From Paraburkholderia phytofirmans OLGA172 (lineage in GTDB: Bacteria; Pseudomonadota; Gammaproteobacteria; Burkholderiales; Burkholderiaceae): a DNA stretch of 64,000 nucleotides. The translations under genes and the position numbers were made by a program. A model generated the notes under the pieces. That model ran no database searches and had not been told where the DNA came from. It saw nothing but the letters and a program-made list of their open reading frames with translations. How positions within the stretch are numbered: the stretch's first letter is position 1; every line of letters begins with the position of its first letter. The DNA lies in NCBI RefSeq assembly GCF_001634365.1, contig NZ_CP014578.1, positions 806,001-870,000 on the forward strand, in the 5' to 3' direction. This document shows positions 41,566 to 51,133 of this stretch, piece after piece.

Positions 41566-41889
41566 TCAATAGGTGGGGACGGACGGATCGACCTGACGCG
41601 ACCACGCGTCGATCCCGCCTTGCAGATTGAAGATGTTGGCATGGCCGCGCGATTCGAGGAACATCGCGACCTGGGCGCTGCGCGCGCCGTGATGGCACAC
41701 GCAGACGATTTGCGCGTCGTCGTCGAGCTCTTCGCTGCGCGCGGGAATCTCACGCATCGGGATCGACACGGCGCCGGCGATCGACGCCGTCTGGATTTCC
41801 CACGGCTCGCGCACGTCGAGCAGTACGGGCGCGGGGCGCGATTGGTCGGCGAGCCATTCGGCGAGCGCGGGAGCAGTCAGATTTTGCAT
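41566..41889 (-). CDS. Single-domain rhodanese-like protein
   Basis: The 107-residue protein is a complete rhodanese domain. It has 'VLLDVREPWE' near residue 22, and the active-site loop Cys65-H-H-G-A-R70-S71 followed by 'FNLQGGIDAWS'. It probably carries sulfane sulfur (thiosulfate or persulfide transfer) in the cytoplasm. It follows the methyltransferase gene on the same strand, 59 bases after its stop. The acceptor is unknown. Confidence 0.9.
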   Translation of the reverse strand: MQNLTAPALAEWLADQSRPAPVLLDVREPWEIQTASIAGAVSIPMREIPARSEELDDDAQIVCVCHHGARSAQVAMFLESRGHANIFNLQGGIDAWSRQVDPSVPTY

Positions 41890-41919
41890 CAGCGGGACAT
41901 CCGGTTCAGCGGCCGGCAG

Positions 41920-41940
41920 CGTGCCGGCCGTACAGATAAG
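41920..41940. terminator. Inverted repeat between methyltransferase and rhodanese genes
   Basis: CGGCCGGCA and TGCCGGCCG form a perfect 9-bp stem with a 3-base loop, just after the stop at 41949 on the minus strand. There is no T-run; it may slow or partially terminate transcription. Confidence 0.45.
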
Positions 41941-41948
41941 CGTGTGAA

Positions 41949-42602
41949 TTAAAACTTGAAGCGCGGCGGTTGCGCGGCGTTGATCAGCGGTTCGACATAG
42001 GTTTCGAACACGTCGGCGATGCGGAACTGCTTCTCGTCGATGCGCGTGATGATCTGCGCCTTCATGACCGGCGCGGTGCCGACAAAAGCCGCCAGACGGC
42101 CGCCGATCTTCAGATGTTCGAGGATTTCCTGCGGCAGCACCGGCAGGCCGCCCGAGACGCAGATCACGTCGTACGGCGCAGCGCCGGCCCAGCCGCGCGA
42201 GGCGTCGCCGGTGGCGACTTCGGCATTCAGCACGCCGTTGGCGATCAGGTTGTGCTTCGCCAACTCCGCCAGTTCCGGTTCGATATCCACCGTCAGCACG
42301 TGCTGCGCGCGGTGCGCAAGCAGGGCGGCCATGTAACCCGAGCCGGCGCCGATTTCGAGCACGCTTTCGTGTTTCTTCACCGCCAGTTCCTGCAGTACGC
42401 GCGCTTCGACGCGCGGCGCCAGCATGTGCTGGCCGGCCGGCAGCGGCACTTCGAAATCGACGAAGGCCAGATCGCGGTGGACGGTGGGGACGAAGTTTTC
42501 ACGCTTGACGATCGAGAGCAGATTCAGCACGTCCTGGTCGAGCACTTCCCAGGGGCGGATCTGCTGTTCGATCATGTTGAAGCGCGCTTGCTCGATGTTC
42601 AT
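41949..42602 (-). CDS. Protein-L-isoaspartate O-methyltransferase family
   Basis: The start ATG 42602 (MNIEQARFNMIEQQIRPWEV) is the family start; the upstream extension to 42821 is Arg-rich and overlaps the next gene. The 217-residue protein has the SAM motif 'VLEIGAGSGYMAALLA' and 'VTVDIEPELAELA'-like residues ('LTVDIEPELAELAKHN'). It resembles PCMT enzymes that repair isoaspartate residues, though this 'MIEQQIRPWEVLD' subgroup often lacks proven repair activity, so the substrate is uncertain. Confidence 0.85.
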   Translation of the reverse strand: MNIEQARFNMIEQQIRPWEVLDQDVLNLLSIVKRENFVPTVHRDLAFVDFEVPLPAGQHMLAPRVEARVLQELAVKKHESVLEIGAGSGYMAALLAHRAQHVLTVDIEPELAELAKHNLIANGVLNAEVATGDASRGWAGAAPYDVICVSGGLPVLPQEILEHLKIGGRLAAFVGTAPVMKAQIITRIDEKQFRIADVFETYVEPLINAAQPPRFKF

Positions 42603-42786
42603 GGTGGATTCGGCAGTGTGGTTTGGCGAGTTTGCGATTCTTTGCCACTGACCGGCGCCCTCAGGGTAGGACTCCGGGATACAGCCCCGGGGTGCAACTC
42701 GGCACACAGCAGGTCGCAGCAGGTAACTGCGGGATTGTACCAAATGGCGGCGCAAACCCACGCCGTCGCGGGCAGAGCGCCGCTGC

Positions 42787-43047
42787 CTAGCTGCCCTTGC
42801 TCTTCCTGATCTGCTCTTCAAAAGCGATATCGAGTTTGCTCGCTTTGCGCGGCTTGGGCGGACCGAAACCGTCGACGAACTTGACGAAGTCGTCGAGCGT
42901 GAGCGGATCGGAGACTTTCTTGTCCGTGCCGCTCGATTTGTCGACCAGGTAGAACAGGCCGCCGGACAGGCTGATCGCGGCGAACTGCGGATTGCCGCTA
43001 CGGGTTTTCAGCCGCTCGACAGCGTGGATGGCTCGGGTGGTGCGCAT
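42787..43047 (-). CDS. Small conserved-looking protein, unknown
   Basis: The 86-residue protein has no recognised domain. It has a central beta-rich part ('FAAISLSGGLFYLVDK') and a charged tail ending in KSKGS. High third-position GC and a start close to the promoter region support it as real. It lies 184 bases upstream of the PCMT-family gene on the same strand. Function unknown. Confidence 0.6.
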   Translation of the reverse strand: MRTTRAIHAVERLKTRSGNPQFAAISLSGGLFYLVDKSSGTDKKVSDPLTLDDFVKFVDGFGPPKPRKASKLDIAFEEQIRKSKGS

Positions 43048-43295
43048 GATGTGGGACGGCTGGTCGGGGAAAGACTTCTACTGTAGCAACTTCGCGTGGG
43101 GCGCGCGAAGTTGCGCCATTGCGCGGCCTTCTCCCTTATTTATGCGTGATCTTTTACGGTATACACCGTGCGTCCGAACTTGCACCACAGCCAATCCCGC
43201 CCAATCCTGCAGCAAATTCAGGCGGACAGACGGCGGCGGTAGGCAGTGCGATGCGCGCGGCTGAACCGGGATGGAACCCGCCGCGCATGCCATGC

Positions 43296-44456
43296 TCACT
43301 GACTCAGGTAAACGAACTTGCCGTTCCTGATGATGCCCATCACGCTCGCGCGCTGATCCAGACCGACGTGGTCCTTCGGGCTCGTATTGACCACGCCGTT
43401 CGGCACGACCAGTTCATGCGCGTGTTCCAGTTCGTCGCGCAACGCAACGCGGAAAGCCGGCGTGCCCGGCTGCGCTGTCTTCAACGCACGCGCGACTGCA
43501 TCCTGCAAACGCGGGTACACGCCTGCCGCATCGCCCGCGAACTGCGTGACGCTGCCCGGACCGTACTTCGCTTCGTATTCGTTGGTGAACGCGAGCGCCG
43601 CCTTCTTCGCCGGATGATCGGCCGGCAGCGTGCGCGCGACCACGACCGGCTGGGTCGGGAACAGCGTGCCTTCCACATCTTTGCCGCCCAGCTTGATGAA
43701 CTCGGGCGTGGCGATGCCGTGCGTCTGATAGATCGGGCCTTTGAAGCCGCGTTCGATCAGCGTGCGCTGCGGCAGCACGGTCGGCGTGCCGGCCCCGGCA
43801 ATCAGGATCGCGTCCGGCTTGGCGGCCATCAGCTTGAGGATCTGGCCGGTGACGCTGGCGTCGGTGCGGTTGTAGCGCTCGGTGGCCACCAGCTGAATAT
43901 GCCGCAAGGCCGCGAACTTGCTGAACTCGTTGAGCCAGCTTTCGCCGTAACCGTCCGCGAAACCGATGAAGCCTACCGTCTTCACGTTGTGGTTCGACAT
44001 GTAGCGCGTCATGACGTCGGCCATCGCGCTATCGGTCTGCGCCATCTTGTAGGCCCAGACCTTCTTGCCTTCCTGCGGTTCGACCACGCTCGCCGAGCCG
44101 ATCAGCGTGATCATCGGCGTCTGGCTTTCGGCGACCGGATCGAGCGCGGCCATCGCGGCTGGCGTGATATTCGGGCCGACGATCACGTCGACGTGATCTT
44201 CATTGATCAGCTTGCGGATGTTGCGCACCGCGTTGCCCGGGTCTGAAGCGTCGTCGAGGAAGATGTAGTCGGCTTTCTGACCGGCGATCGTGGCCGGCCA
44301 CATCAGCATCGCATTCTTGCTGGTAATACCGATCACGGCCGCGGGGCCGGTGCTCGACAGGTCGATGCCGACCTTGATATCGGCCTGTGCTGCGGTGGCG
44401 AACAAGAGCGCGCCGAGAGCGGCCAGGCCGCTGATTTTTTTCTTATACGACGTCAT
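43296..44456 (-). CDS. LivK-like ABC binding protein (orphan)
   Basis: A 386-residue type 1 periplasmic binding protein. It has a signal peptide ending AQA, 'IKVGIDLSSTGPAAVIG' and 'HVDVIVGPNITPAAMAALDPV' and 'GFADGYGESWLNEF', as in branched-chain amino acid binding proteins (Peripla_BP_6). No permease or ATPase adjoins it, so it may feed a distant ABC transporter. It follows cysB on the same strand, 33 bases after its stop, suggesting control by sulfur status is possible. Confidence 0.88.
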   Translation of the reverse strand: MTSYKKKISGLAALGALLFATAAQADIKVGIDLSSTGPAAVIGITSKNAMLMWPATIAGQKADYIFLDDASDPGNAVRNIRKLINEDHVDVIVGPNITPAAMAALDPVAESQTPMITLIGSASVVEPQEGKKVWAYKMAQTDSAMADVMTRYMSNHNVKTVGFIGFADGYGESWLNEFSKFAALRHIQLVATERYNRTDASVTGQILKLMAAKPDAILIAGAGTPTVLPQRTLIERGFKGPIYQTHGIATPEFIKLGGKDVEGTLFPTQPVVVARTLPADHPAKKAALAFTNEYEAKYGPGSVTQFAGDAAGVYPRLQDAVARALKTAQPGTPAFRVALRDELEHAHELVVPNGVVNTSPKDHVGLDQRASVMGIIRNGKFVYLSQ

Positions 44457-44489
44457 CGATGGGTCTCCGTAGCGGGAAGCGTGGTCAGT

Positions 44490-45431
44490 TCAAAGTTCGT
44501 AGGTTTCGTGTTCGCCTTTGAGTGCCTGTTCGATCAGCCTGCGGTTCATGCTCGGCGACAGCAGTTCGACGAGCGTATACACATAGCTGCGCAGATACGC
44601 GCCCTGTTTCAGCGCGACCCGCGTCACGTTGCTGCCGAACAGGTGGCCTACCGGCATCGCGCGCAGATGGCGGTCGCGCTCGGCGTTGAACGCGATGTCC
44701 GCCATAACGCCGACGCCAAGTCCCAGTTCGACGTAGGTCTTGATCACATCGGCGTCGATCGCCTCCAGCACGATGTCCGGATGCAGGCCGCGCAGGCGGA
44801 ACGCCTCGTTGATCTTGGTGCGGCCGGCGAACGCGTTGTCGTACGTAATCAAAGGATATTGGGTCAGATCATCCAGCGATAAAAGTTTGCGGTCGAGCAG
44901 CGGATGATCCGGCTGCATCACGGCGACGTGGTGCCACTGGAAACACGGTAGCGAGACCAGTTCCTTATAGTTGGCGATCGCTTCGGTGGCGATGGCCAGA
45001 TCGGCCTGGTCGTGGATCACCATCTCGGCGACCTGCGTCGGGCTGCCCTGCAGGATTGAAAGGTGAACTTTCGGGAAGCGCTTCTTGAACTCGGCGATAG
45101 CGGCCGGAAGTGAGTAGCGGGCCTGTGTGTGGGTGGCGGCGATCACCAGATTGCCCTGATCCTGGGCCGCGTAATCTTTACCAACCCGCTTGAGGCTCTC
45201 GACCTCCTGCAGAATTTTCTCAACCGACTGAAGAATGATGCGTCCCGGCTCGGTCAGCGAGCGCACGCGCTTGCCGTGTCGTGTGAAGATTTCGACGCCC
45301 AATTCGTCTTCCAGCTCGATGATCGCCTTGGAAACGCCCGGCTGGCTTGTAAACAGTGCTTTAGCCGCTTCGGTCAGGTTGAAATTCTGCCGCACAGCCT
45401 CGCGGACGAAGCGGAATTGATGCAGGTTCAT
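44490..45431 (-). CDS. cysB: CysB-type LysR regulator
   Basis: The 313-residue protein begins 'MNLHQFRFVREAVRQNFNLTEAAKALFTSQPGVSKAI', the winged helix-turn-helix with the SQPGVSK recognition helix used by CysB/Cbl. The effector domain has 'ATHTQARYSLPAAIAEFKKRFP', which is the CysB pattern for sulfate/OAS-type ligands. It is divergent from cysI with an AT-rich gap of 234 bases, where it likely binds and activates the sulfur operon. Confidence 0.92.
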   Translation of the reverse strand: MNLHQFRFVREAVRQNFNLTEAAKALFTSQPGVSKAIIELEDELGVEIFTRHGKRVRSLTEPGRIILQSVEKILQEVESLKRVGKDYAAQDQGNLVIAATHTQARYSLPAAIAEFKKRFPKVHLSILQGSPTQVAEMVIHDQADLAIATEAIANYKELVSLPCFQWHHVAVMQPDHPLLDRKLLSLDDLTQYPLITYDNAFAGRTKINEAFRLRGLHPDIVLEAIDADVIKTYVELGLGVGVMADIAFNAERDRHLRAMPVGHLFGSNVTRVALKQGAYLRSYVYTLVELLSPSMNRRLIEQALKGEHETYEL

Positions 45432-45665
45432 ATATAACCTCTCCGCATATAAAAAGAATTTTTTAGTCGTTTGAAATATAAGGGGAGTTTATTACGATCT
45501 GTCCATCTTTTTCAATATGGATATCTGTATTTGTCATAAGCAAATGAGAGATGGGTCTAAACCCTGACTCGCATGGGCTGACAAAGGGAGGTATCCGGAG
45601 CGCGGCGGAACCGGGTGGCCGGCCCCCGGACCGCCGTGTGTAACGCAAAAAATTGGGGTCCCCGA

Positions 45666-47345
45666 ATGTACCAATACGATCAGTACGACCAGACCATCGT
45701 CGATGAGCGGGTCGTGCAATACGCCGATCAGGTTCGCCGCCGCTTGTCGGGCGAATTGAGCGAAGAGGAGTTCCGTCCGCTGCGTCTGCAGAATGGCCTG
45801 TACCTGCAGCGTCACGCGTACATGCACCGCATCGCGATTCCGTACGGCAATCTGCGCAGCGACCAGATGCGCGTGCTGGCCCAGATCGCGCGCGAACACG
45901 ACCGCGGCTACGGCCACTTTTCGACGCGCTCGAACATCCAGTACAACTGGATCAAGCTTGAAGAAACGCCGGAAATCCTGCGCAAGCTTGCGGCCGTCCA
46001 GATGCACGGCATTCAGACCTCGGGCAACTGTATTCGTAACATCACGGCCGACCAGTTCGCGGGCGTAGCCCCGGATGAAGTGGTCGATCCGCGTCCGTGG
46101 GCAGAAATCCTGCGCCAATGGTCGACGTTCCACCCGGAATTCGCGTGGCTGCCGCGTAAGTTCAAGATCGCCGTGTCGGGTTCGAAGGAAGACCGCGCTG
46201 CCGTGCAGATTCACGACATGGGTGTGTATCTGAAGAAGAACGAGCAGGGCGAGCTGGTGGCCGACATTCTGGCCGGCGGCGGCATGGGCCGTACGCCGAT
46301 CATCGGCGCGATCATCCGCCGCGATTTGCCGTGGCAACATCTGCTGACCTACTGCGAAGCCGTGCTGCGCGTGTACAACCGCTATGGCCGCCGCGACAAC
46401 ATGTACAAGGCGCGGATCAAGATTCTCGTGAAGGCGTTGAGCCCGGAGAAATTCTCGGCGCAAGTGGAAGAAGAATGGCAACACCTGAAGGACGGTCCTT
46501 CGACGCTGACGCAAGCCGAAGTGGATCGCGTGTCGCAATACTTCCAGCCGCCGGTGTATGAAAAGCTGGCCGACACGGATGCATCGTTCGAAAAGCATTT
46601 GCTGGAAAACCGTGCGTTCGCGCGCTGGGTCGAACGTAACGTGCGTCCGCACAAGGTGACGGGCTATTCGTCCGTCACGCTGTCGCTGAAGCCGACCACG
46701 ATCGCCCCGGGCGACGCCACCGACGCGCAGATGGAAGCGGTCGCCGATTGGGCCGACGAATACTCGCTCGGCGAAATCCGCGTGTCGCACGAACAGAACC
46801 TGATTCTCGCGAACGTGCAGAAGCGCGACCTGTTCGCGCTGTGGGAAAAGGCCAAGGCGCAAGGTTTCGCAACGCCGAACATCGGCTTGCTGACCGACAT
46901 CATCGCGTGCCCGGGCGGCGATTTCTGCTCGCTCGCGAATGCGAAGTCGATTCCGATCGCGCTGGCGATTCAGGAACGTTTCAACGATCTCGATTACGTG
47001 TACGACCTTGGCGACGTGTCGCTGAACATCTCGGGTTGTATCAACGCTTGCGGTCACCACCACGTCGGCAACATCGGCATTCTGGGCGTCGATAAGGACG
47101 GTTCGGAGTGGTATCAGGTGACGCTCGGCGGCGAGCAGGGCACGGGCGCCACGGGCGCGCATCTCGGCCGCGTGATCGGCCCGTCGTTCTCGGCGGAAGA
47201 AATGCCGGACGTGATCAGCAAGGTGATCGATACGTTCGTGGAAAACCGCATTGAGGGCGAGCGCTTCGTCGAAACGTACAATCGCATCGGCATCACCCCG
47301 TTCAAGGAACGTGTGTACGCCTCGCGCCAACCGGCTCACGCGTAA
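45666..47345 (+). CDS. cysI: Assimilatory sulfite reductase hemoprotein
   Basis: The start ATG 45666 (MYQYDQYDQTIVDERV) is preferred; the frame extends upstream without family match. The 559-residue protein has the duplicated ferredoxin-reductase halves ('RPLRLQNGLYLQRHAYMHRIAIPYG', 'STRSNIQYNWIKLEE') and the Fe4S4-siroheme cysteines CPGGDFC and CINAC. It makes sulfide from sulfite. No flavoprotein (CysJ) is encoded nearby, so the electron donor is probably ferredoxin or another reductase. It opens the plus-strand sulfur operon. Confidence 0.93.
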   Translation: MYQYDQYDQTIVDERVVQYADQVRRRLSGELSEEEFRPLRLQNGLYLQRHAYMHRIAIPYGNLRSDQMRVLAQIAREHDRGYGHFSTRSNIQYNWIKLEETPEILRKLAAVQMHGIQTSGNCIRNITADQFAGVAPDEVVDPRPWAEILRQWSTFHPEFAWLPRKFKIAVSGSKEDRAAVQIHDMGVYLKKNEQGELVADILAGGGMGRTPIIGAIIRRDLPWQHLLTYCEAVLRVYNRYGRRDNMYKARIKILVKALSPEKFSAQVEEEWQHLKDGPSTLTQAEVDRVSQYFQPPVYEKLADTDASFEKHLLENRAFARWVERNVRPHKVTGYSSVTLSLKPTTIAPGDATDAQMEAVADWADEYSLGEIRVSHEQNLILANVQKRDLFALWEKAKAQGFATPNIGLLTDIIACPGGDFCSLANAKSIPIALAIQERFNDLDYVYDLGDVSLNISGCINACGHHHVGNIGILGVDKDGSEWYQVTLGGEQGTGATGAHLGRVIGPSFSAEEMPDVISKVIDTFVENRIEGERFVETYNRIGITPFKERVYASRQPAHA

Positions 47346-47367
47346 CCGCGAAAAGGATACTGAACAG

Positions 47368-47907
47368 ATGGCTTCTATCATCAAGAACCGCGCGATCGTC
47401 AACGATGACTGGACGGTGGTCCGCGCCGCCGAAGACGGCACGCTGCCCGCAGTCGATGCCTTGCCGGCCGGCAAAGTGCTGGTGCCGCTCGCGCTGTGGC
47501 AGGCTGAGCGCGATGCGCTGACCGCTTCGCGCAGCACCGCTGAAATCGGCGTGTGGCTCGCGCCGGATAGCGAACCGGCGGATCTCGTCGGCGACTTCGA
47601 CACGATCGCGCTGATCGGCGTGGACTTCCCGGTGTTCCGCGACGGCCGCGGCTACAGCATCGGCCGCCTGTTGCGCGAGCGCTATGGCTATAAGGGCGAA
47701 CTGCGCGCGATCGGCGACGTGCTGCGCGATCAGTTGACGTTTATGTTCCGCTGCGGCTTCGACGCTTACGCATTGCGTTCGGATAAAGACTTCGACGACG
47801 CGCTCAAGGCGTTCGACGAATTCAGCTTCAACTATCAGGGCGCGGTGAACTCGTCGCCGCTGTTCCGCCGCCGTGAAGCGGGCGAACCGGCAAAGGCCTC
47901 GGCATGA
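47368..47907 (+). CDS. DUF934 protein
   Basis: The start ATG 47368 (MASIIKNRAIVNDDW) is chosen; a longer frame overlaps cysI. The 179-residue protein has 'LIGVDFPVFRDGRGYSIGRLLRERYGYKGELRAIGDVLRDQ', the core of DUF934, found next to cysI and cysH in many beta- and gammaproteobacteria. It has no known activity; a helper of sulfite reductase is a reasonable guess. It overlaps cysH by four bases (ATGA). Confidence 0.9.
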   Translation: MASIIKNRAIVNDDWTVVRAAEDGTLPAVDALPAGKVLVPLALWQAERDALTASRSTAEIGVWLAPDSEPADLVGDFDTIALIGVDFPVFRDGRGYSIGRLLRERYGYKGELRAIGDVLRDQLTFMFRCGFDAYALRSDKDFDDALKAFDEFSFNYQGAVNSSPLFRRREAGEPAKASA

Positions 47908-48650
47908 GCGACGCCCAATCGCTCACGCCGGAACTCGCCGCGAAGGTCGAGCGCCTTAATGCGCTGCTCGATTCGATCGCCGCGCGTCACGCGAACGTCA
48001 AGCTCGCCAGCAGCCTCGCAGCGGAAGACATGCTGCTCACCCACGCGATTCTGTCGCGTGGCGTGAAGATCGGCATCTTCTCGCTGAACACCGGCCGTCT
48101 GCACGCGGAAACGCTCGGCATGCTCGATCGCGTGAAAGAGCGCTACGGTTACGATATCGAGCAGTTTCATCCACAAGCGGCCGCGGTTGAAGAATATGTC
48201 GGCTCGCACGGTCTGAACGCCTTCTATGAAAGCGTCGATCTGCGCAAGCGCTGCTGCGAAATCCGCAAGGTCGAACCGCTGAACCGCGCGCTGTCGGACG
48301 TCAGCGCGTGGGTGACGGGCCAACGCCGCGAGCAGTCGGTGACGCGTGCCGAGCTGCATGAGGAAGAACACGACGCCGCGCGCAACATCGCCAAGTTCAA
48401 TCCGCTGACGGACTGGACCGAAGCTGAAGTGTGGGACTATCTGAAAACGTTGAATGTGCCGGTCAATCCGCTGCATGCGCGCGGTTACCCGAGCATCGGC
48501 TGCGAGCCTTGTACCCGCGCGATCCGTCCCGGTGAAGACAGCCGGGCGGGGCGCTGGTGGTGGGAGTCGCGCGATACGAAGGAATGCGGACTGCACATCA
48601 CGACGATTACGCCGATCCCCGTCAGCAGCAGCGAAAAGGTTTCGGCATAA
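47904..48650 (+). CDS. cysH: Adenylyl-sulfate (APS) reductase
   Basis: The 248-residue protein has the PP-loop 'ASSLAAEDMLLTHAI' and catalytic region with cysteines Cys117-Cys118, C200-x2-C203 and ECGLH at 227-231. The CC and CxxC motifs bind a 4Fe-4S cluster and mark APS reductases rather than PAPS reductases. This fits the absence of a CysC kinase in the operon. It reduces APS to sulfite. Confidence 0.93.
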   Translation: MSDAQSLTPELAAKVERLNALLDSIAARHANVKLASSLAAEDMLLTHAILSRGVKIGIFSLNTGRLHAETLGMLDRVKERYGYDIEQFHPQAAAVEEYVGSHGLNAFYESVDLRKRCCEIRKVEPLNRALSDVSAWVTGQRREQSVTRAELHEEEHDAARNIAKFNPLTDWTEAEVWDYLKTLNVPVNPLHARGYPSIGCEPCTRAIRPGEDSRAGRWWWESRDTKECGLHITTITPIPVSSSEKVSA

Positions 48651-48765
48651 AGCATTCAGGCGGTTCAGGCCTTGGTTTTTAGCTTGAACGCCGCAGATAC
48701 CGATTTGAATACTTTCGCCTGGGCGAGCAAGCGCCCGCCCAGGCGAATCAACGAAGGACCCAAAC

Positions 48766-49728
48766 ATGAGCACCACGCTCGATTCCACTGTGAATGCACC
48801 GCTTGCCAACACGGCGAACCGGATGGACCACCTCGATTGGCTCGAAGCCGAGTCGATTCACATCCTGCGCGAACTGGTCGCCGAATGCAGCAAGCCTGCG
48901 CTGCTGTTTTCGGGCGGCAAGGATTCGGTCGTGGTGTTGCACCTCGCACTGAAGGCCTTCGGCATTGGCGCGAATCGCAAGACCGTGCTGCCGTTCCCGC
49001 TCGTGCATATCGACACCGGTCACAACTACGACGAAGTGATCGACTTCCGCGATCGCCGCGCGAAAGAGATCGGCGCCGAACTGGTGGTGGGCCACGTTGA
49101 AGATTCGATCAAGCGCGGCACCGTGCGTCTGCGTCGCGAACTGGATTCGCGCAACGCTGCGCAAGCCGTGACGCTGCTCGAAACGATCGCGGAACATGAG
49201 TACACCGCGTTGATCGGCGGCGCGCGACGCGACGAAGAAAAGGCACGTGCGAAAGAACGGATCTTCTCGTTCCGCGACGAATTCGGCCAATGGGACCCGA
49301 AGGCTCAGCGTCCGGAGCTGTGGAGCCTGTATAACGCGCGTCTGCACAACGGCGAACACCTGCGCGTGTTCCCGATCTCGAACTGGACCGAACTCGACGT
49401 GTGGCAATACATCGCCCGCGAACAGCTCGAATTGCCGTCGATCTATTACGCGCATCAGCGCGAGATCGTGCGCCGCAACGGCCTGCTCGTGCCGGTCACG
49501 CCGCTCACGCCGATGCGTGAAGGCGAGACCAGCGAAACCGCGCTGGTGCGTTTCCGCACCGTGGGCGATATCAGCTGCACGTGCCCGGTGGAAAGCGATG
49601 CGGATGATCTCGAGAAGATCATCGCCGAAACGGCCGTGACCGAAATCACGGAACGCGGCGCGACGCGGATGGACGATCAGGTCTCCGAAGCCGCGATGGA
49701 ACAGCGTAAGAAGCAAGGTTATTTCTAA
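48766..49728 (+). CDS. cysD: Sulfate adenylyltransferase subunit 2
   Basis: The 320-residue protein has the PP-loop 'ALLFSGGKDSVVVLH' and 'HIDTGHNYDEVIDFRD', as in the catalytic subunit of ATP sulfurylase. With CysN it makes APS from sulfate and ATP. It follows cysH by 115 bases and precedes cysN by 12. Confidence 0.96.
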   Translation: MSTTLDSTVNAPLANTANRMDHLDWLEAESIHILRELVAECSKPALLFSGGKDSVVVLHLALKAFGIGANRKTVLPFPLVHIDTGHNYDEVIDFRDRRAKEIGAELVVGHVEDSIKRGTVRLRRELDSRNAAQAVTLLETIAEHEYTALIGGARRDEEKARAKERIFSFRDEFGQWDPKAQRPELWSLYNARLHNGEHLRVFPISNWTELDVWQYIAREQLELPSIYYAHQREIVRRNGLLVPVTPLTPMREGETSETALVRFRTVGDISCTCPVESDADDLEKIIAETAVTEITERGATRMDDQVSEAAMEQRKKQGYF

Positions 49729-49740
49729 GCACACGGGGTA

Positions 49741-51060
49741 ATGCAAATGAATATTCATCAACCAGAAGACCTCGGCGTGCTGCGTTTTATTACCGCGGGC
49801 AGCGTCGACGACGGCAAGAGCACGTTGATCGGCCGCCTGCTGTACGACAGCAAGGCTGTGCTTTCCGATCAACTCTCGGCGCTGTCGCGCGCGAAGAATA
49901 AGCGTACCGTTGGCGACGAAATCGATCTTTCGCTGCTGACCGATGGCCTCGAAGCCGAACGTGAGCAGGGCATCACGATCGACGTCGCATACCGTTACTT
50001 TGCAACGGCAAAGCGCAAGTTCATCATCGCCGACACGCCGGGTCACGAGCAGTACACGCGCAATATGGTGACGGGCGCATCGACGGCGCATGCGGCGATC
50101 ATTCTGGTCGACGCAACGCGTGTGACGTTCGTCGACGGCGTCGCGCAACTGCTGCCGCAAACCAAGCGTCATAGCGCGATTGTGAAGCTGCTCGGCTTGC
50201 AGCACGCGATTGTCGCGATCAACAAGATGGACCTCGTCGACTACAGCGAGGCGCGCTTCAACGAGATTCGCGATGCGTATGTCGAACTCGCGCGTCAACT
50301 GGGTCTGGACGACGTGCGTTTCGTGCCGGTGTCGGCGCTCAAGGGCGACAACATCGTGACGGCTAGCGAAAGCATGCCGTGGTACGCGGGCGAGCCGCTG
50401 CTCGATTTGCTCGAAGCCTTGCCGGTCGAAGTTCCGACGGGCCAGGCGCTGCGTTTCCCGGTGCAATGGGTGGCGCGTCAGGACGGCAGCCAGGCTGACG
50501 ATTTCCGCGGCTATATGGGCCGTGTCGAAGCGGGTGAGGTGAAGGTTGGCGACACCATCGTCGTGTTGCCCGCGAACCGCGAAGCGACGGTTGCCGAGAT
50601 CATCGCGCCGGTGACGGGCGGTACGGCGGCGGTGGACCGCGCGTTTGCCGGTCAAACCGTGACGATCCGCCTGGCGGAAGACGTCGACGTGTCGCGTGGC
50701 GATACCTTCGTGCTGCGCGAAGCAGCGCCGGAGCCGGCGAAGAAGCTGGAAGCCGACCTGTGCTGGTTCGACGACACACCGCTGTCGACGCAACGCAAGT
50801 ATCTGTTGAAGCAGACCACCAACACGGTGTTCGCGCGGATCGGTTCGATCAAGGAAGTGCTCGACGTGCATACGCTGTCGCAGGCGACCGATCGCAAGGA
50901 CCTGACGATGAACGACATCGGCCGCGTGTCGCTGACGTTGCAAAAGCCGCTGGTGTGCGACGTGTACGACTCGCATCAGGGCACGGGCGCGTTCGTGCTG
51001 ATCGACGAAGCGACGCATCACACCGTCGCGGCTGGGATGATCCGGGCGTTTTCGGCGTGA
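49741..51060 (+). CDS. cysN: Sulfate adenylyltransferase subunit 1 (GTPase)
   Basis: The 439-residue EF-Tu-like GTPase has 'GSVDDGKSTLIGRLLYDSK', DTPGHEQY and NKMD. It is about the length of CysN alone, with no CysC kinase domain fused. GTP hydrolysis drives APS formation with CysD. GGGGT lies upstream of the start. It is followed closely by the SUMT gene. Confidence 0.96.
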   Translation: MQMNIHQPEDLGVLRFITAGSVDDGKSTLIGRLLYDSKAVLSDQLSALSRAKNKRTVGDEIDLSLLTDGLEAEREQGITIDVAYRYFATAKRKFIIADTPGHEQYTRNMVTGASTAHAAIILVDATRVTFVDGVAQLLPQTKRHSAIVKLLGLQHAIVAINKMDLVDYSEARFNEIRDAYVELARQLGLDDVRFVPVSALKGDNIVTASESMPWYAGEPLLDLLEALPVEVPTGQALRFPVQWVARQDGSQADDFRGYMGRVEAGEVKVGDTIVVLPANREATVAEIIAPVTGGTAAVDRAFAGQTVTIRLAEDVDVSRGDTFVLREAAPEPAKKLEADLCWFDDTPLSTQRKYLLKQTTNTVFARIGSIKEVLDVHTLSQATDRKDLTMNDIGRVSLTLQKPLVCDVYDSHQGTGAFVLIDEATHHTVAAGMIRAFSA

Positions 51061-51133
51061 GTCGTTGACTGGGTGTTTGGCGCGCCGTCGCGCTTTGGGT
51101 TTTGCACGAACCGGACGAATGGGGTTAAGGCGA

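Noticed and set aside
45534..47603. 689-codon minus-strand frame
   Set aside because: Antisense reading of cysI and DUF934; no family match.
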